Positions 1-8,779 are shown, counted from the stretch's first letter. The stretch: DNA of 64,000 nt from Pseudomonas knackmussii B13 (GCF_000689415.1 NZ_HG322950.1:62001-126000); one strand, 5' to 3'. Translations and numbers: made by a program. Notes: generated by a model from the letters alone, not told the origin.

Positions 1-1293
1 TTTGTAGGCCTCGAGGATCGGCATGCCGGCAATCGGCGACTTCGGATCGTTCTTCGCGGCCGGGTTGACCACGTCGTTGGCGCCGAGCACCAGGACCACG
101 TCGGTCTGGCCGAACTCGGAGTTGATGTCCTCCATCTCGAACACTTGGTCGTAGGGCACTTCGGCCTCGGCGAGCAGGACGTTCATGTGGCCCGGCATAC
201 GACCGGCAACCGGGTGGATGGCGAACTTCACGGTGACGCCGCGGTGGGTCAGCTTCTCGGCCAGTTCCATCAGCGCGTGCTGGGCACGGGCCACTGCCAG
301 GCCGTAGCCGGGGACGATGATCACGGTGTCGGCGTTGGTCAGCAGGAAGGAGGCGTCGTCGGACGAACCGGACTTCACCGGGCGAGCTTCCTTCGCGCCA
401 GCCGGGCCGGCGTCGTCAGCGCTGGCGCCGAAGCCGCCGAGGATGACGTTGAAGAACGAGCGGTTCATCGCCTTGCACATGATGTACGAGAGGATGGCGC
501 CCGAAGAGCCCACCAGCGAACCGGCGATGATCAGCATCGAGTTGTTCAGCGAGAAGCCGATACCCGCTGCGGCCCAGCCGGAGTAGGAGTTCAGCATCGA
601 CACCACGACCGGCATGTCGGCGCCGCCGATCGGGATGATGATCAGCACGCCAAGGATGAAGGCCAGGGCCAGCATCAGGGCGAAGGCGGCGATGTTGCCG
701 GTGAACATGAACACCAGGCCCAGGCCCAGGGTGGTCAGGCCCAGCACCAGGTTGAGCATGTGCTGGCCGCCGAACTGTACCGGTGCGCCCTGGAACAGGC
801 GGAACTTGTACTTGCCGGAGAGCTTGCCGAAGGCGATCACCGAACCGGAGAAGGTGATGGCGCCGATGGCCGCGCCGAGGAACAGCTCCAGGCGATTGCC
901 GGAGGGGATGGTGTCGCCCAGGTGCTCGACGATGCCCAGGGACTGCGGCTCGATGACGGCGGCGATGGCGATGAATACCGCGGCCAGGCCGATCATGCTG
1001 TGCATGAAGGCGACCAGCTCGGGCATCTTGGTCATTTCAACGCGCTTGGCCATGATCGAGCCGGCGCTGCCGCCGATCAGCAGGCCGACCAGCACGTAAC
1101 CGATGCCGGTGGTGGCGATCTCTGCGCCCAGCTTGAACACCAGGGCCACGGTGGTGACCACCGCGATACCCATGCCGATCATGCCGAACAGGTTGCCGCG
1201 ACGCGAAGTGGTCGGGTGCGACAGGCCCTTCAGCGCCTGGATGAAGCAGACGGAGGCGATGAGGTAGAGGAGGGTGACGAGGTTCATGCTCAT
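1..1293 (-). CDS. pntB: NAD(P) transhydrogenase subunit beta, 3' end outside the window
   Basis: Beta subunit of the proton-translocating nicotinamide nucleotide transhydrogenase of the inner membrane, which uses the proton gradient to drive NADPH formation from NADH. The ATG at 1293 follows the pntAB stop by a single base, so the two are translationally coupled. The N-terminus MSMNLVTLLYL begins a membrane region of several helices. The last residues visible read SPIAGMPILEAYK, which fits the NADP(H)-binding domain III near the C-terminus of this family. About 431 residues are present; the family has about 460-480, so roughly the last 40-50 lie to the left of the window. Confidence 0.95.
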   Translation of the reverse strand, partial: MSMNLVTLLYLIASVCFIQALKGLSHPTTSRRGNLFGMIGMGIAVVTTVALVFKLGAEIATTGIGYVLVGLLIGGSAGSIMAKRVEMTKMPELVAFMHSMIGLAAVFIAIAAVIEPQSLGIVEHLGDTIPSGNRLELFLGAAIGAITFSGSVIAFGKLSGKYKFRLFQGAPVQFGGQHMLNLVLGLTTLGLGLVFMFTGNIAAFALMLALAFILGVLIIIPIGGADMPVVVSMLNSYSGWAAAGIGFSLNNSMLIIAGSLVGSSGAILSYIMCKAMNRSFFNVILGGFGASADDAGPAGAKEARPVKSGSSDDASFLLTNADTVIIVPGYGLAVARAQHALMELAEKLTHRGVTVKFAIHPVAGRMPGHMNVLLAEAEVPYDQVFEMEDINSEFGQTDVVLVLGANDVVNPAAKNDPKSPIAGMPILEAYK

Positions 1294-1294
1294 G

Positions 1295-1615
1295 TCAGTG
1301 CTTCTCCGCCTGCGCTTTCGGCGCCTTCTTCTTGAACATTTCCAGCATGCGGCGGGTTACCAGGAAGCCACCGAAGACGTTGACGGCGGCCAGGGCCACG
1401 GCCAGGGTGCCCATGATCTTGCCCAGCGGGGTGACTGTCAGCGCGGCGGCCAGCATGGCGCCGACGATGACGATCGCCGAGATGGCGTTGGTTACCGCCA
1501 TCAGCGGGGTGTGCAGGGCAGGGGTGACGTTCCATACCACGTGGTAGCCGACGTACACGGCCAGCACGAAGATGATCAGGTTGTAGATCCCATGGGAGAT
1601 CAGCATTTCTTCCAT
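1295..1615 (-). CDS. pntAB: NAD(P) transhydrogenase subunit alpha, part 2 (membrane part)
   Basis: A 106-residue membrane protein forming the small hydrophobic part of the split alpha subunit. Three to four helices are visible, including LIIFVLAVYVGYHVVW and AISAIVIVGAMLAAALTV, followed by a basic C-terminal tail. Pseudomonas and other proteobacteria often carry the alpha subunit as two proteins, PntAA (soluble, NAD(H) binding) and PntAB (membrane); E. coli has them fused. It sits between pntAA (67 bases upstream) and pntB (1 base downstream), which fits one operon making the complete AA-AB-B enzyme. Confidence 0.95.
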   Translation of the reverse strand: MEEMLISHGIYNLIIFVLAVYVGYHVVWNVTPALHTPLMAVTNAISAIVIVGAMLAAALTVTPLGKIMGTLAVALAAVNVFGGFLVTRRMLEMFKKKAPKAQAEKH

Positions 1616-1682
1616 CGTCTTTCACCGGTCTCGAGGCCGGGCTAAGCGCCCGGCGGGTTCTTCTTTATTAGTAGCGCTGGAC

Positions 1683-2801
1683 TCAGCCGTTCTTGCGTAC
1701 GGCCTGGCCGTCGCGGCACATCAGGCAGGCGGCGACGATGTCGTCTTCCAGGTTGACCTTGAAGCCTTCGGCCGAGAGGGTCAGCTTGAGGAAGTCGAGC
1801 AGGTTGCGCGCATACAGGGCCGAGGCGTCAGCCGGGACCATGGCGGCCAGGTTGGTGTGGCCGACGAGGGTCACGCCATGCTTGATCACCACCTGACCGG
1901 CTTCGGTCAGCGGGCAGTTGCCGCCTTGGGCAGCCGCCAGGTCGATGACCACCGAGCCCGGTTTCATTTCCTGCACAGTGGCTTCGTGCAGCAGGGTCGG
2001 CGCCTTGCGGCCCGGGATCAGCGCGGTGGTGATGACGATGTCGGCCTGCTTGGCGCGCTCGTGCACGGCCTTGGCCTGGCGCTCCATCCAGGACGCGGGC
2101 ATCGGGCGGGCGTAACCGCCGACCCCTTCCGCGCACTCGCGCTCTTCGTCGGTCTCGTAGGGCACGTCGACGAACTTTGCGCCGAGGGACTCGATCTGCT
2201 CCTTCACCGCCGGACGCACGTCCGAAGCCTCGATCACCGCACCCAGGCGCTTGGCCGTGGCGATGGCCTGCAGGCCGGCGACGCCGGCGCCGAGGATCAG
2301 CACGCGGGCGGCCTTAACGGTGCCGGCGGCGGTCATCAGCATCGGCATGAAGCGCGGGTAGTGGTTCGCCGCGAGCATCACCGCCTTGTAGCCGGCGATG
2401 TTGGCTTGCGACGACAGCACGTCCAGGCTTTGCGCACGGGAAGTACGCGGCGCCGCTTCCAGGGCGAAGGCGGTGATGCCGCGTTCGGCCATGCGCGCGA
2501 TGTTGTCGTTGTCGAAGGGATTGAGCATGCCGATCAGCACGGCGCCCGGCTTCATCTGGGCCAGTTCGGCTTCGCTGGGCGCGACGACCTTCAGCACCAG
2601 CTCGGCGCCAAAGGCGTCGGCGGCAGTGCCGATCTTCGCGCCGGCGGCTTCGAAGGCGCTGTCCGTCTGGCTGGCGTTTACGCCGGCACCGCTCTGGACG
2701 ACGACTTGATGGCCTTGGCCGACAAGCTTCTTGACGGTTTCCGCGGTAGCGGCGACCCGTGTTTCACCGGCATGGGTCTCGAGGGGAACACCGATCAGCA
2801 C
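1683..2801 (-). CDS. pntAA: NAD(P) transhydrogenase subunit alpha, part 1 (NAD(H)-binding)
   Basis: Soluble domain I of transhydrogenase (372 residues), in the alanine dehydrogenase/PNT family. It begins LIGVPLETHAGETRVAA, the usual PNT N-terminal motif, and has the Rossmann signature LILGAGVAGLQAIATAKRLG around residues 170-185. I place the start at a GTG (2801-2799), because GGAGA lies 5-10 bases upstream and no better ATG exists. It heads the pntAA-pntAB-pntB operon. The protein binds NADH and passes hydride to NADP+ on PntB. Confidence 0.95.
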   Translation of the reverse strand: MLIGVPLETHAGETRVAATAETVKKLVGQGHQVVVQSGAGVNASQTDSAFEAAGAKIGTAADAFGAELVLKVVAPSEAELAQMKPGAVLIGMLNPFDNDNIARMAERGITAFALEAAPRTSRAQSLDVLSSQANIAGYKAVMLAANHYPRFMPMLMTAAGTVKAARVLILGAGVAGLQAIATAKRLGAVIEASDVRPAVKEQIESLGAKFVDVPYETDEERECAEGVGGYARPMPASWMERQAKAVHERAKQADIVITTALIPGRKAPTLLHEATVQEMKPGSVVIDLAAAQGGNCPLTEAGQVVIKHGVTLVGHTNLAAMVPADASALYARNLLDFLKLTLSAEGFKVNLEDDIVAACLMCRDGQAVRKNG

Positions 2802-3345
2802 TCACAAATCTCCTGCGTGATTCTTGAGTAGTCCGGCGCTCGTAGGCGGCCGGGGTATCGAACGGGTAGCGGATGCTTCAACGAAAGGGCGGAACCCGTT
2901 TGGCGTCGGCATTTTGCAATCGAACCACCGAGGCGGCAAGGCGTTCTGGAGTGAGACAAAAAAAGAACTACAAGTCACGTTGTGGCCCGTAGTCCTCCAT
3001 TCACGGTAAGGGTCGCACCAGCCCTGGCTTTTAGCCTAATTGCCGATTGTGACCGGGGAAAAACGCTATCCCTGGTGTGAATGGTCGCTCATCAGAACAC
3101 CCGGAAACCCGGTGAGAGGCCCGCCAATCCTGCCTCAGGCACATGTATAGGTGTTAATTAATGTTTTTAATCCGAAATATGAGTGATCACTGATAGCTGG
3201 AATTCTGTAGCAGATTTTTTACATTGACTACGGGGTCAGGAAAATCCCCGGAAGCGCTTGGTAGTGCATGTTTCCTGGCTTCCTGCCCAGTGTGTAGTGC
3301 GCAGTCGAATTTCAGACTAGTTCAAAGGTGTGCAGTCAGGTGGTT
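2802..3345. other. Intergenic region upstream of pntAA
   Basis: No convincing gene is seen in these 544 bases. Short open frames here lack ribosome binding sites and family resemblance. The region should hold the pnt promoter (minus strand). The stretch at about 3140-3230 is clearly more AT-rich than its surroundings and contains a perfect 10-base palindrome AGTGATCACT at 3182-3191, which could be an operator. Confidence 0.5.
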
Positions 3346-3381
3346 AAAAAAAAGAACGGCCGCCTTCAGGCAGCCGTTCTT
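3346..3381 (-). terminator. Rho-independent terminator of the SCO/cyoE end of the cox genes
   Basis: On the minus strand, AGAACGGC (3380-3373) pairs with GCCGTTCT (3360-3353) around an inner GCC/GGC stem, followed by eight T. It lies 54 bases past the stop of the SCO gene at 3435. Confidence 0.85.
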
Positions 3382-3434
3382 CGGGTGTGGCAAAGCAGTG
3401 CGCTGAATGGGCGGACTGCCGGGTGGGGAATGCC

Positions 3435-4070
3435 TCAGTCGGTGCCAGCCAGCACCTTGGGCAGCTGTTCGGCGAGCTTGGCGTTGTTCAGCGGAGCGCG
3501 GATGAAGCCGTGCTGGGTGCCGTCCGGGCCGATGATCACCAGGTTGCCGCTGTGGTCGACGGTGTAGTTGGGCTTGCTGGTGTCGGCCGGGATGTAGGGA
3601 ATGCTCATGGCATTGGCCAGTTTCTGGATGGCGTCATCGCTGCCCACCAGGCCCTGGAAGCCGGCGTTGAAGAAGCCCAGGTATTCCTTGAGGCGCGCCG
3701 GGGTGTCGCGGTGCGGGTCGACGCTGACGAAGACCACCTGCAGCTTGTCGCGCATTTCCGGCGACAGCTTGCCCTGCAGCTCGCGCAGTTGCGCCAGGGT
3801 GGTGGGGCAAACGTCCGGGCAGAAGGTGTAGCCGAAGAACAGCAGATGCCAGCGGCCCTTGAGGTTGGCAGTGTCGAACGGTTTGCCGTCCTGGTCCTGG
3901 AAGGTCAGCGCGGGGACTTCGCGGGACTGCGGCAGCAGCACGATGCCGGCGTCGAGCAGCACAGTCGGGTCGATGCGGTGTTGTTCGGTGAGCACTTTGT
4001 GCACGGTGAGGCCGAGGATGAGCGCGACTATGGCAACCAGGATGAGGACAGTCTTGTTGACTCGGGACAT
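3435..4070 (-). CDS. SCO1/SenC family copper chaperone for cytochrome oxidase
   Basis: A 211-residue membrane-anchored thioredoxin-fold protein that delivers copper to the CuA site of subunit II. An N-terminal anchor (about residues 7-24, VLILVAIVALILGLTVH) precedes the fold. The copper-binding CxxxC motif is FCPDVCP (Cys84 and Cys88), and the third ligand His lies in TVDHSGN. Length and motifs are typical of the SCO family. It is the last gene of a minus-strand series with cyoE and ctaA and is followed by a clear terminator. A REP palindrome separates it from cyoE. Confidence 0.93.
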   Translation of the reverse strand: MSRVNKTVLILVAIVALILGLTVHKVLTEQHRIDPTVLLDAGIVLLPQSREVPALTFQDQDGKPFDTANLKGRWHLLFFGYTFCPDVCPTTLAQLRELQGKLSPEMRDKLQVVFVSVDPHRDTPARLKEYLGFFNAGFQGLVGSDDAIQKLANAMSIPYIPADTSKPNYTVDHSGNLVIIGPDGTQHGFIRAPLNNAKLAEQLPKVLAGTD

Positions 4071-4113
4071 GGGGTTCTCGTGGGTCGGGAGCGGGTGAGT
4101 GCCGTCGGGGAGC

Positions 4114-4163
4114 GTTCGCGAGCAAGCTCGCTCCTACGAGATGGAGTGGGCTTGCTCGCGAAC
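4114..4163. repeat. REP pair (family A) between the SCO gene and cyoE
   Basis: Two inverted copies of the core GTTCGCGAGCAAGCTCGC / TTGCTCGCGAAC facing each other. The same core occurs at 9351, 15354, 34383, 42543, 51378 and 61290. Confidence 0.85.
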
Positions 4164-4172
4164 CCCCGACTG

Positions 4173-5078
4173 TCAGAGCGCCACGTGGACGGGCAGGTAA
4201 TGGTCCACCAGCAGGGCGATGAACAGCAGGAAAAGGTAGGCGATAGAGTACTTGAAGGTACCGATTGCCGCATGGGGCCTGCTGTCGCGGTAGAGCGCCC
4301 AGGCCCAGTCGAGGAAGCGCGCGCCCAGGGCGAGGGCGGCCAGCAGGTAGATCAGGCCGCTCATGTGGATGGTGAAGGGCATCAGGCTGACGGCGAACAG
4401 CACCAGGCTGTAGAGCAGGATGTGCAGCTTGGTGTAGTGCTCGCCGTGGGTGACCGGGAGCATCGGGATCTCGGCCTTGGCGTACTCGTCCTTGCGGTGC
4501 AGGCACAGCGCCCAGAAGTGCGGTGGGGTCCAGGCGAAGATGATCAGCACCAGCAGCAACGGCTCGGCTGACAGGTGCCCGGTCACCGCCACCCAGCCGA
4601 GCATCGGCGGGGCTGCGCCGGCCAGACCGCCGATGACGATGTTCTGCGGCGTGGCGCGTTTCAGGAAGCCGGTATACAGGGCCGCGTAACCGAGCAGCGA
4701 GGCCAGGGTCAGCCAGGCGGTCAGCGGATTGGTGAAGGCCAGCAGCAGGCTCATCCCGGCCAGCGCCAGGATCAGGGCGAAGCCCAGGGCCACGCTGGGC
4801 GAGACTCGGCCTTCGACCAGCGGACGGCGATGGGTGCGCGCCATGATCGAGTCGATGCGCCGGTCCACCACGTGGTTGACCGCTGCCGCCCCGCCGGCAC
4901 ACAGGCCGATGCCGAGGTTGCCGAACAGCAGCACCTGCCAGGCGACGCCGCCGCGAGTCGCGAGCAGCATGCCGATCAGCGAGGTGATCAGCATCAGCAG
5001 GACCACCTTGGGCTTGGTCAGTTCCAGGTAGTCGCGCCAGCCGGGTTGGCTGCGGGTGCTGCTGAGTACGCTGGCCAT
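4173..5078 (-). CDS. cyoE: Protoheme IX farnesyltransferase (heme O synthase)
   Basis: A 301-residue polytopic membrane protein of the UbiA prenyltransferase superfamily that converts heme B to heme O, the first step to heme A. It begins WRDYLELTKPKVVLLML, typical of CtaB/CyoE. The prenyl diphosphate-binding NHVVDRRIDSIMARTHRRP carries the NxxxDxxxD-type aspartate motif at about residues 67-86. It lies just downstream of ctaA (heme A synthase), so heme O and heme A synthesis are encoded together beside the oxidase that needs heme A. It could equally be named ctaB. Confidence 0.95.
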   Translation of the reverse strand: MASVLSSTRSQPGWRDYLELTKPKVVLLMLITSLIGMLLATRGGVAWQVLLFGNLGIGLCAGGAAAVNHVVDRRIDSIMARTHRRPLVEGRVSPSVALGFALILALAGMSLLLAFTNPLTAWLTLASLLGYAALYTGFLKRATPQNIVIGGLAGAAPPMLGWVAVTGHLSAEPLLLVLIIFAWTPPHFWALCLHRKDEYAKAEIPMLPVTHGEHYTKLHILLYSLVLFAVSLMPFTIHMSGLIYLLAALALGARFLDWAWALYRDSRPHAAIGTFKYSIAYLFLLFIALLVDHYLPVHVAL

Positions 5079-5121
5079 GCTCGAATCTCCGTTCGTTGTC
5101 GTCGTCCCGCCGTGACGGGGT

Positions 5122-6195
5122 TCAGCCTTGCGAGGGATAGGCTACCGGCCGCTCCAGCGGCAGCAGAGGACGTGGTTGCTTGCTGCCCGCCGCGCTTGTC
5201 ACCTGGACCGGCGCGCGCAGTCGGTAATTGACCAGCACCAGTGTCAGCAGCAGGCAGGCGCCGCCGCCGTTGTGCGCTACCGCTACCGGCAGTGGCAGAT
5301 GCAGCAGCACGTTGCTGATGCCCAGGCCCACTTGCAGCGACAGCGCCAGCAGCATCAGCGCGGTCAGGTAGATCTGCCCGACCCGCTGCAGACGCCAGGC
5401 CAGCACCAGCAGCACCGCGACCACGCAGAAGGCGCCCATGCGGTGGGTCATGTGGATGGCCGTGCGGGCGTCGCTGTCGAGTTGTCCGCCGAGGTAGTTC
5501 GGTCCGATGTGCTGGGTCAGGTGGAAGCCGTTGGCGAAGTCCATTTGCGGCCACCACTGGCCGTGGCACATCGGCAGGTCGATGCAGGCCACCGCCGCGT
5601 AGTTGCTGCTGGTCCAGCCGCCGAGGGCGATCTGCAGCACCACCAGGGCCAGGGCGAAGGCCGCCAGCCGCCGGGGAGCACCTTGGCGCTGCAGTGGTTG
5701 CACTGCGCCGGAGAGGCGCAGGCTAAGGAGGAACAGCAGCGAGAGTGTGGTGAACCCGCCGAGCAGGTGCGCGGTAACTACCTGCGGCCAGAGTTTCAGT
5801 GTCACCGTCCACATGCCGAAGGCGGCCTGGGCGATCACCACGCCGAGCAGTGCGAGCGGCAGACGCAGCGGCTGGCCGTCACGGCCACGACGCAGCAGCG
5901 CATGGATGGCCAGGCCGCTGATGAGCAGGGCGAGGGTGCCGGCGAAGTAGCGGTGGATCATCTCGTTCCAGCCCTTCTGCGCCTCGACCGGTGCTTCCGG
6001 GAAACGCGCCTCGGCGTGGGCCAGCTGTGCTTCGCTGCTCGGGACGTGGATGAACCCGTAGCAGCCCGGCCAGTCCGGGCAGCCGAGGCCGGCGTGGGTC
6101 AGCCGCGTGTAGGCGCCGAGCAGCACCACCACCAGGGCCAGCGCGGTGGCGAAGGCGGCGACGTGGAAGCCGGGTTTGCGTGCACTGTGCGTCAT
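5122..6195 (-). CDS. ctaA: Heme A synthase, COX15/CtaA family
   Basis: A 357-residue membrane protein with about eight helices that oxidises heme O to heme A. Motifs include GAYTRLTHAGLGCPDWPGCYG near the N-terminus and EMIHRYFAG, whose histidine is a conserved heme ligand position of the family; further conserved histidines lie in TAHLLGGF, THRMGA and VAHNGGGA. It is in the same direction as the SCO-like gene upstream (47-base gap) and cyoE downstream (43-base gap). Confidence 0.95.
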   Translation of the reverse strand: MTHSARKPGFHVAAFATALALVVVLLGAYTRLTHAGLGCPDWPGCYGFIHVPSSEAQLAHAEARFPEAPVEAQKGWNEMIHRYFAGTLALLISGLAIHALLRRGRDGQPLRLPLALLGVVIAQAAFGMWTVTLKLWPQVVTAHLLGGFTTLSLLFLLSLRLSGAVQPLQRQGAPRRLAAFALALVVLQIALGGWTSSNYAAVACIDLPMCHGQWWPQMDFANGFHLTQHIGPNYLGGQLDSDARTAIHMTHRMGAFCVVAVLLVLAWRLQRVGQIYLTALMLLALSLQVGLGISNVLLHLPLPVAVAHNGGGACLLLTLVLVNYRLRAPVQVTSAAGSKQPRPLLPLERPVAYPSQG

Positions 6196-6242
6196 TCAAT
6201 GCTCCGGTTTCTTGTTGTCCGAGGCGGCGCGTGGCCGCGGTT

Positions 6243-6830
6243 TCAGCCGATGTGCGAGAGCTTCAGAAGCTGCAGCATGTCGCCGAGGATGGCCTTGCCG
6301 TTGCTGCCGGCGGGGTAGCGCAGCACCAGGTTGCCGTGGGGGTCGACGATCCACAGTTGCGGGGCGGTGCCTTGCTGCAGGCTGGCGTCCTGGGCGCCGG
6401 TATCCAGGGCGAAGCGCTTCAGGCGCGGGTAGTCCTTGTCCAGCTGCGCCTGGAACTCAGCCGGTAATGGCTGGGCGGCGGCGAGCACGTGTTCGGCGCG
6501 GTTGGCATCGCGGTTCAGGCCGATGTTGATCTGCCGTGCGAGGTAGACCAGCTGCTGGCAGTCGGCGGCGCAGACGGCGGGAGCGGTCACCAGCAGTTGC
6601 CAGCGCTGGCTGGCTGCGTCCTGGCGCACGCCAAGGTCGGCCGGCGTCTTGCCGTTGGCGATCAGCTCGCCATGGTAGCTGCGGCTCTGCGGGACCCAGA
6701 AGTTGAGCTTGTACATGCTGGTGGCCAGGATCATCGGGCCGAACACGACGGCGAGGATCAGGATCAGCTGCAGGCGTCCGCGGTTGCGGCGGCGCAGCTG
6801 GGTGTCATCGAGGGTCAGGCTGGGGTTCAT
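6243..6830 (-). CDS. Membrane-anchored SCO-like protein of the cox cluster
   Basis: A 195-residue protein with one N-terminal membrane helix (about residues 20-39, LQLILILAVVFGPMILATSM) and a periplasmic domain. Its sequence around TAPAVCAADCQQL has a CxxxC pair (Cys87 and Cys91) at the place where SCO proteins bind copper, and the C-terminal part (LWIVDPHGNLVLRYPAG) resembles the end of a thioredoxin fold. I recall an uncharacterised gene at the same place in the P. aeruginosa cox cluster. Its start overlaps the SURF1 end by 26 bases. A role in oxidase metal insertion or thiol reduction is inferred from the motif and context. Confidence 0.8.
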   Translation of the reverse strand: MNPSLTLDDTQLRRRNRGRLQLILILAVVFGPMILATSMYKLNFWVPQSRSYHGELIANGKTPADLGVRQDAASQRWQLLVTAPAVCAADCQQLVYLARQINIGLNRDANRAEHVLAAAQPLPAEFQAQLDKDYPRLKRFALDTGAQDASLQQGTAPQLWIVDPHGNLVLRYPAGSNGKAILGDMLQLLKLSHIG

Positions 6831-7584
6831 GGCGGGTCATCTCCCGTGCGCGACGGATGCCGAGGTAGAGGTAGAGGGCGAGCAGTGCGGTGGCCATGGC
6901 GAACCACTGCACGGCATAGCCGGTGTGCCGCTCGGGCGAGACGGCGACCACCGGCCAGTTGGTGTCGAAAGCGGCGTCGCCCGGTTCCAGGCGCAGCTCC
7001 AGGGGCAGCCCGTTGCGGCCCACGGCCTGCCAGACGCTGGCAGGGTCGACGCGAGTGATCAGCCGTGGCCAGGCCTGGCTTTGTCTGTCGGCCAATTGCA
7101 GGCCGCCGGGCGGGGCGACGTAGGTCCAGGCATCCAGCAGTTGATCGCCGGTGGGCGTGTCGAAAGCTGGCGCGATGCGACGGTTGGTCCAGGGCAGCCA
7201 GCCGCGGTTGACCAGCAGCCAGAGGCCGCTGGGTTTGTCGTAGAAGGGTTGCAGCAGCTCGACGCCGGCGGCGCCGTCGCGGGTGCGGTTGTCCAGCAGC
7301 AGGCTGTGCTGGGCATCGAAGCGGCCTTGCAGGCGTACTCGAACGTAAGCCGGGTCGGATTGGCCTTGCAGTCGCGCGGCGGGGATGGGGGCGGCTTCGC
7401 GACGCGCCTCGAAGGCTGCCAGCATCACGCGTTTTTCGGCGGCGCGGGAAAGCTGCCAGCAGCCCAATGCAACCAGCAGCGGCAACAGCGCCAGGACCAC
7501 GAGGGTCGGCGCGAGGCCTGGCCGGAAGACCGCCGCCAGCCCGTGGCGCGGGCGGGAGTCGATGGCGTGCTGGCTATACTGCAA
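6805..7584 (-). CDS. SURF1 family cytochrome oxidase assembly protein
   Basis: A 259-residue inner-membrane protein with two helices, one near the N-terminus (LAPTLVVLALLPLLVALGCWQL) and one near the C-terminus (VQWFAMATALLALYLYLGI), and a periplasmic domain between them. This is the SURF1/Shy1 layout; the family helps to put heme A into subunit I. Typical SURF1 motifs are GCWQLSRAAEK near the first helix and LLVNRGWLPW in the middle. I use the TTG at 7584 because no ATG or GTG lies before the first helix; a shorter start is possible. It is divergent from the small gene at 7614. Confidence 0.88.
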   Translation of the reverse strand: MQYSQHAIDSRPRHGLAAVFRPGLAPTLVVLALLPLLVALGCWQLSRAAEKRVMLAAFEARREAAPIPAARLQGQSDPAYVRVRLQGRFDAQHSLLLDNRTRDGAAGVELLQPFYDKPSGLWLLVNRGWLPWTNRRIAPAFDTPTGDQLLDAWTYVAPPGGLQLADRQSQAWPRLITRVDPASVWQAVGRNGLPLELRLEPGDAAFDTNWPVVAVSPERHTGYAVQWFAMATALLALYLYLGIRRAREMTRHEPQPDPR

Positions 7585-7613
7585 GTTACCCCCTCAGCAA
7601 TCGGAGCCACGCA

Positions 7614-7823
7614 ATGCTCAAGGCCGCGATCGTCGTTCTTCTGCTGGCCACCGTGGCCAGCCTGTTCAGCGGGCTGTTCTTCCTGGTCAAGGACGAGGGG
7701 CACGGTTCTCGGGTGGTGAACGCCCTGACCGTGCGCGTGATCCTCGCTGCCCTGACCCTCGCCCTGGTCGCCTGGGGCTTCTACTCCGGCCAATTGGCCA
7801 GTTCCGCACCCTGGCACTTCTGA
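7614..7823 (+). CDS. Twin transmembrane protein, DUF2909 family
   Basis: A 69-residue protein with two hydrophobic segments: LKAAIVVLLLATVASLFSGLFFLV and VRVILAALTLALVAWGF. The linker reads KDEGHGSRVVNAL, the usual form of DUF2909. The ATG at 7614 is preceded by GGAG at 7602-7605. It is the only plus-strand gene inside the cox cluster, divergent from SURF1 and convergent with coxC, with a shared hairpin terminator after it. Its function is unknown; the conserved position beside oxidase assembly genes suggests a role in oxidase biogenesis. Confidence 0.85.
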   Translation: MLKAAIVVLLLATVASLFSGLFFLVKDEGHGSRVVNALTVRVILAALTLALVAWGFYSGQLASSAPWHF

Positions 7824-7836
7824 TTCGACACGCTGA

Positions 7837-7864
7837 AGCGGGGCGGCCAAATGGCCGCCCCGCT
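7837..7864. terminator. Bidirectional hairpin between DUF2909 and coxC
   Basis: A perfect 13-bp inverted repeat AGCGGGGCGGCCA / TGGCCGCCCCGCT with a 2-base loop, followed on the plus strand by GGTTTTC. It lies between convergent genes. Confidence 0.75.
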
Positions 7865-7869
7865 GGTTT

Positions 7870-8757
7870 TCACAGCACGTAGACGAAGATGAACAACCCG
7901 ATCCACACCACGTCCACGAAGTGCCAGTACCAGCTGGCCGCCTCGAAGCCGAAGTGGTGCTCGGCGTCGAAGTGCCCGCGTAGGATGCGGATCAACATGA
8001 TGCTCAGCATCAGCGCGCCTATGGTCACGTGGGCGCCGTGGAAGCCGGTGAGCATGAAGAAGGTGGTGCCGTAGATGCCCGAGCCGAGGGTCAGGCCCAG
8101 TTCGCTGTAGGCCTCGTGGTACTCGTGGGCCTGCAGGAACAGGAAGCACACGCCTAGCAGCACGGTCAGCGCCAGCCAGAGTTTCAGCGGGCCGCGATGG
8201 TTCTTCTTCAGCGCGTGGTGGGCGAAGGTCACGGTGAAGCTGGAGCTGACCAGCAGGATGGTGTTCACCAGCGGCAGCTTCCAGGGCTCGATGACTTCCT
8301 TCGGCGGCGGGAACAGCTTGTTGTCCGGGTTGTTCAGCAGCGGCCAGGTGTACTGGAAGTTCGGCCAGAGCATGTGGGCGATGCCCTTGTGACCCTCGCC
8401 GCCAAGCCAGGGGCCGGCGAAGTGGCGGATGTAGAAGAGGGCGCCGAAGAAGGCGGCGAAGAACATCACCTCGGAGAAGATGAACCAGCTCATGCCCCAA
8501 CGGAACGAGCGGTCCATCTGCGGGCTATACAGTCCCGCGCGGCTTTCCTTGATGACGTGGCCGAACCAGCCGAACAGCATGTAGGCGACGATCAGTCCGC
8601 CAGCGAAGAGGATCCAGGGCCCGTGGGAGGCCTTGTTGCCGGCGCTGTAGTCGTTCATCCAGGTGCCTACGCCGAACAGCGTGGTGAGCATGCCGATGGT
8701 GGCGATGATCGGCCACTTGCTCTGGGCGGGAACGTAGTAGGGATCGTGGGTTGCCAT
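7870..8757 (-). CDS. coxC: Cytochrome c oxidase subunit III
   Basis: A 295-residue subunit III of the aa3-type oxidase with seven helices. It starts MATHDPYYVPAQSKWPI, and the conserved region WGMSWFIFSEVMFFAAFFGA is characteristic. The C-terminus WYWHFVDVVWIGLFIFVYVL is the canonical ending of subunit III. It lies 22 bases downstream of ctaG. Confidence 0.97.
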   Translation of the reverse strand: MATHDPYYVPAQSKWPIIATIGMLTTLFGVGTWMNDYSAGNKASHGPWILFAGGLIVAYMLFGWFGHVIKESRAGLYSPQMDRSFRWGMSWFIFSEVMFFAAFFGALFYIRHFAGPWLGGEGHKGIAHMLWPNFQYTWPLLNNPDNKLFPPPKEVIEPWKLPLVNTILLVSSSFTVTFAHHALKKNHRGPLKLWLALTVLLGVCFLFLQAHEYHEAYSELGLTLGSGIYGTTFFMLTGFHGAHVTIGALMLSIMLIRILRGHFDAEHHFGFEAASWYWHFVDVVWIGLFIFVYVL

Positions 8758-8779
8758 CGTTGTCGTTCTCCTGGGCCGG

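Noticed and set aside
145..1335. A 396-codon plus-strand open frame across pntB
   Set aside because: Antisense shadow; pntB on the minus strand accounts for the sequence.
2824..3406. Two small plus-strand frames in the pnt/SCO gap
   Set aside because: No ribosome binding site, no recognisable protein features, and one runs into the terminator hairpin at 3346.
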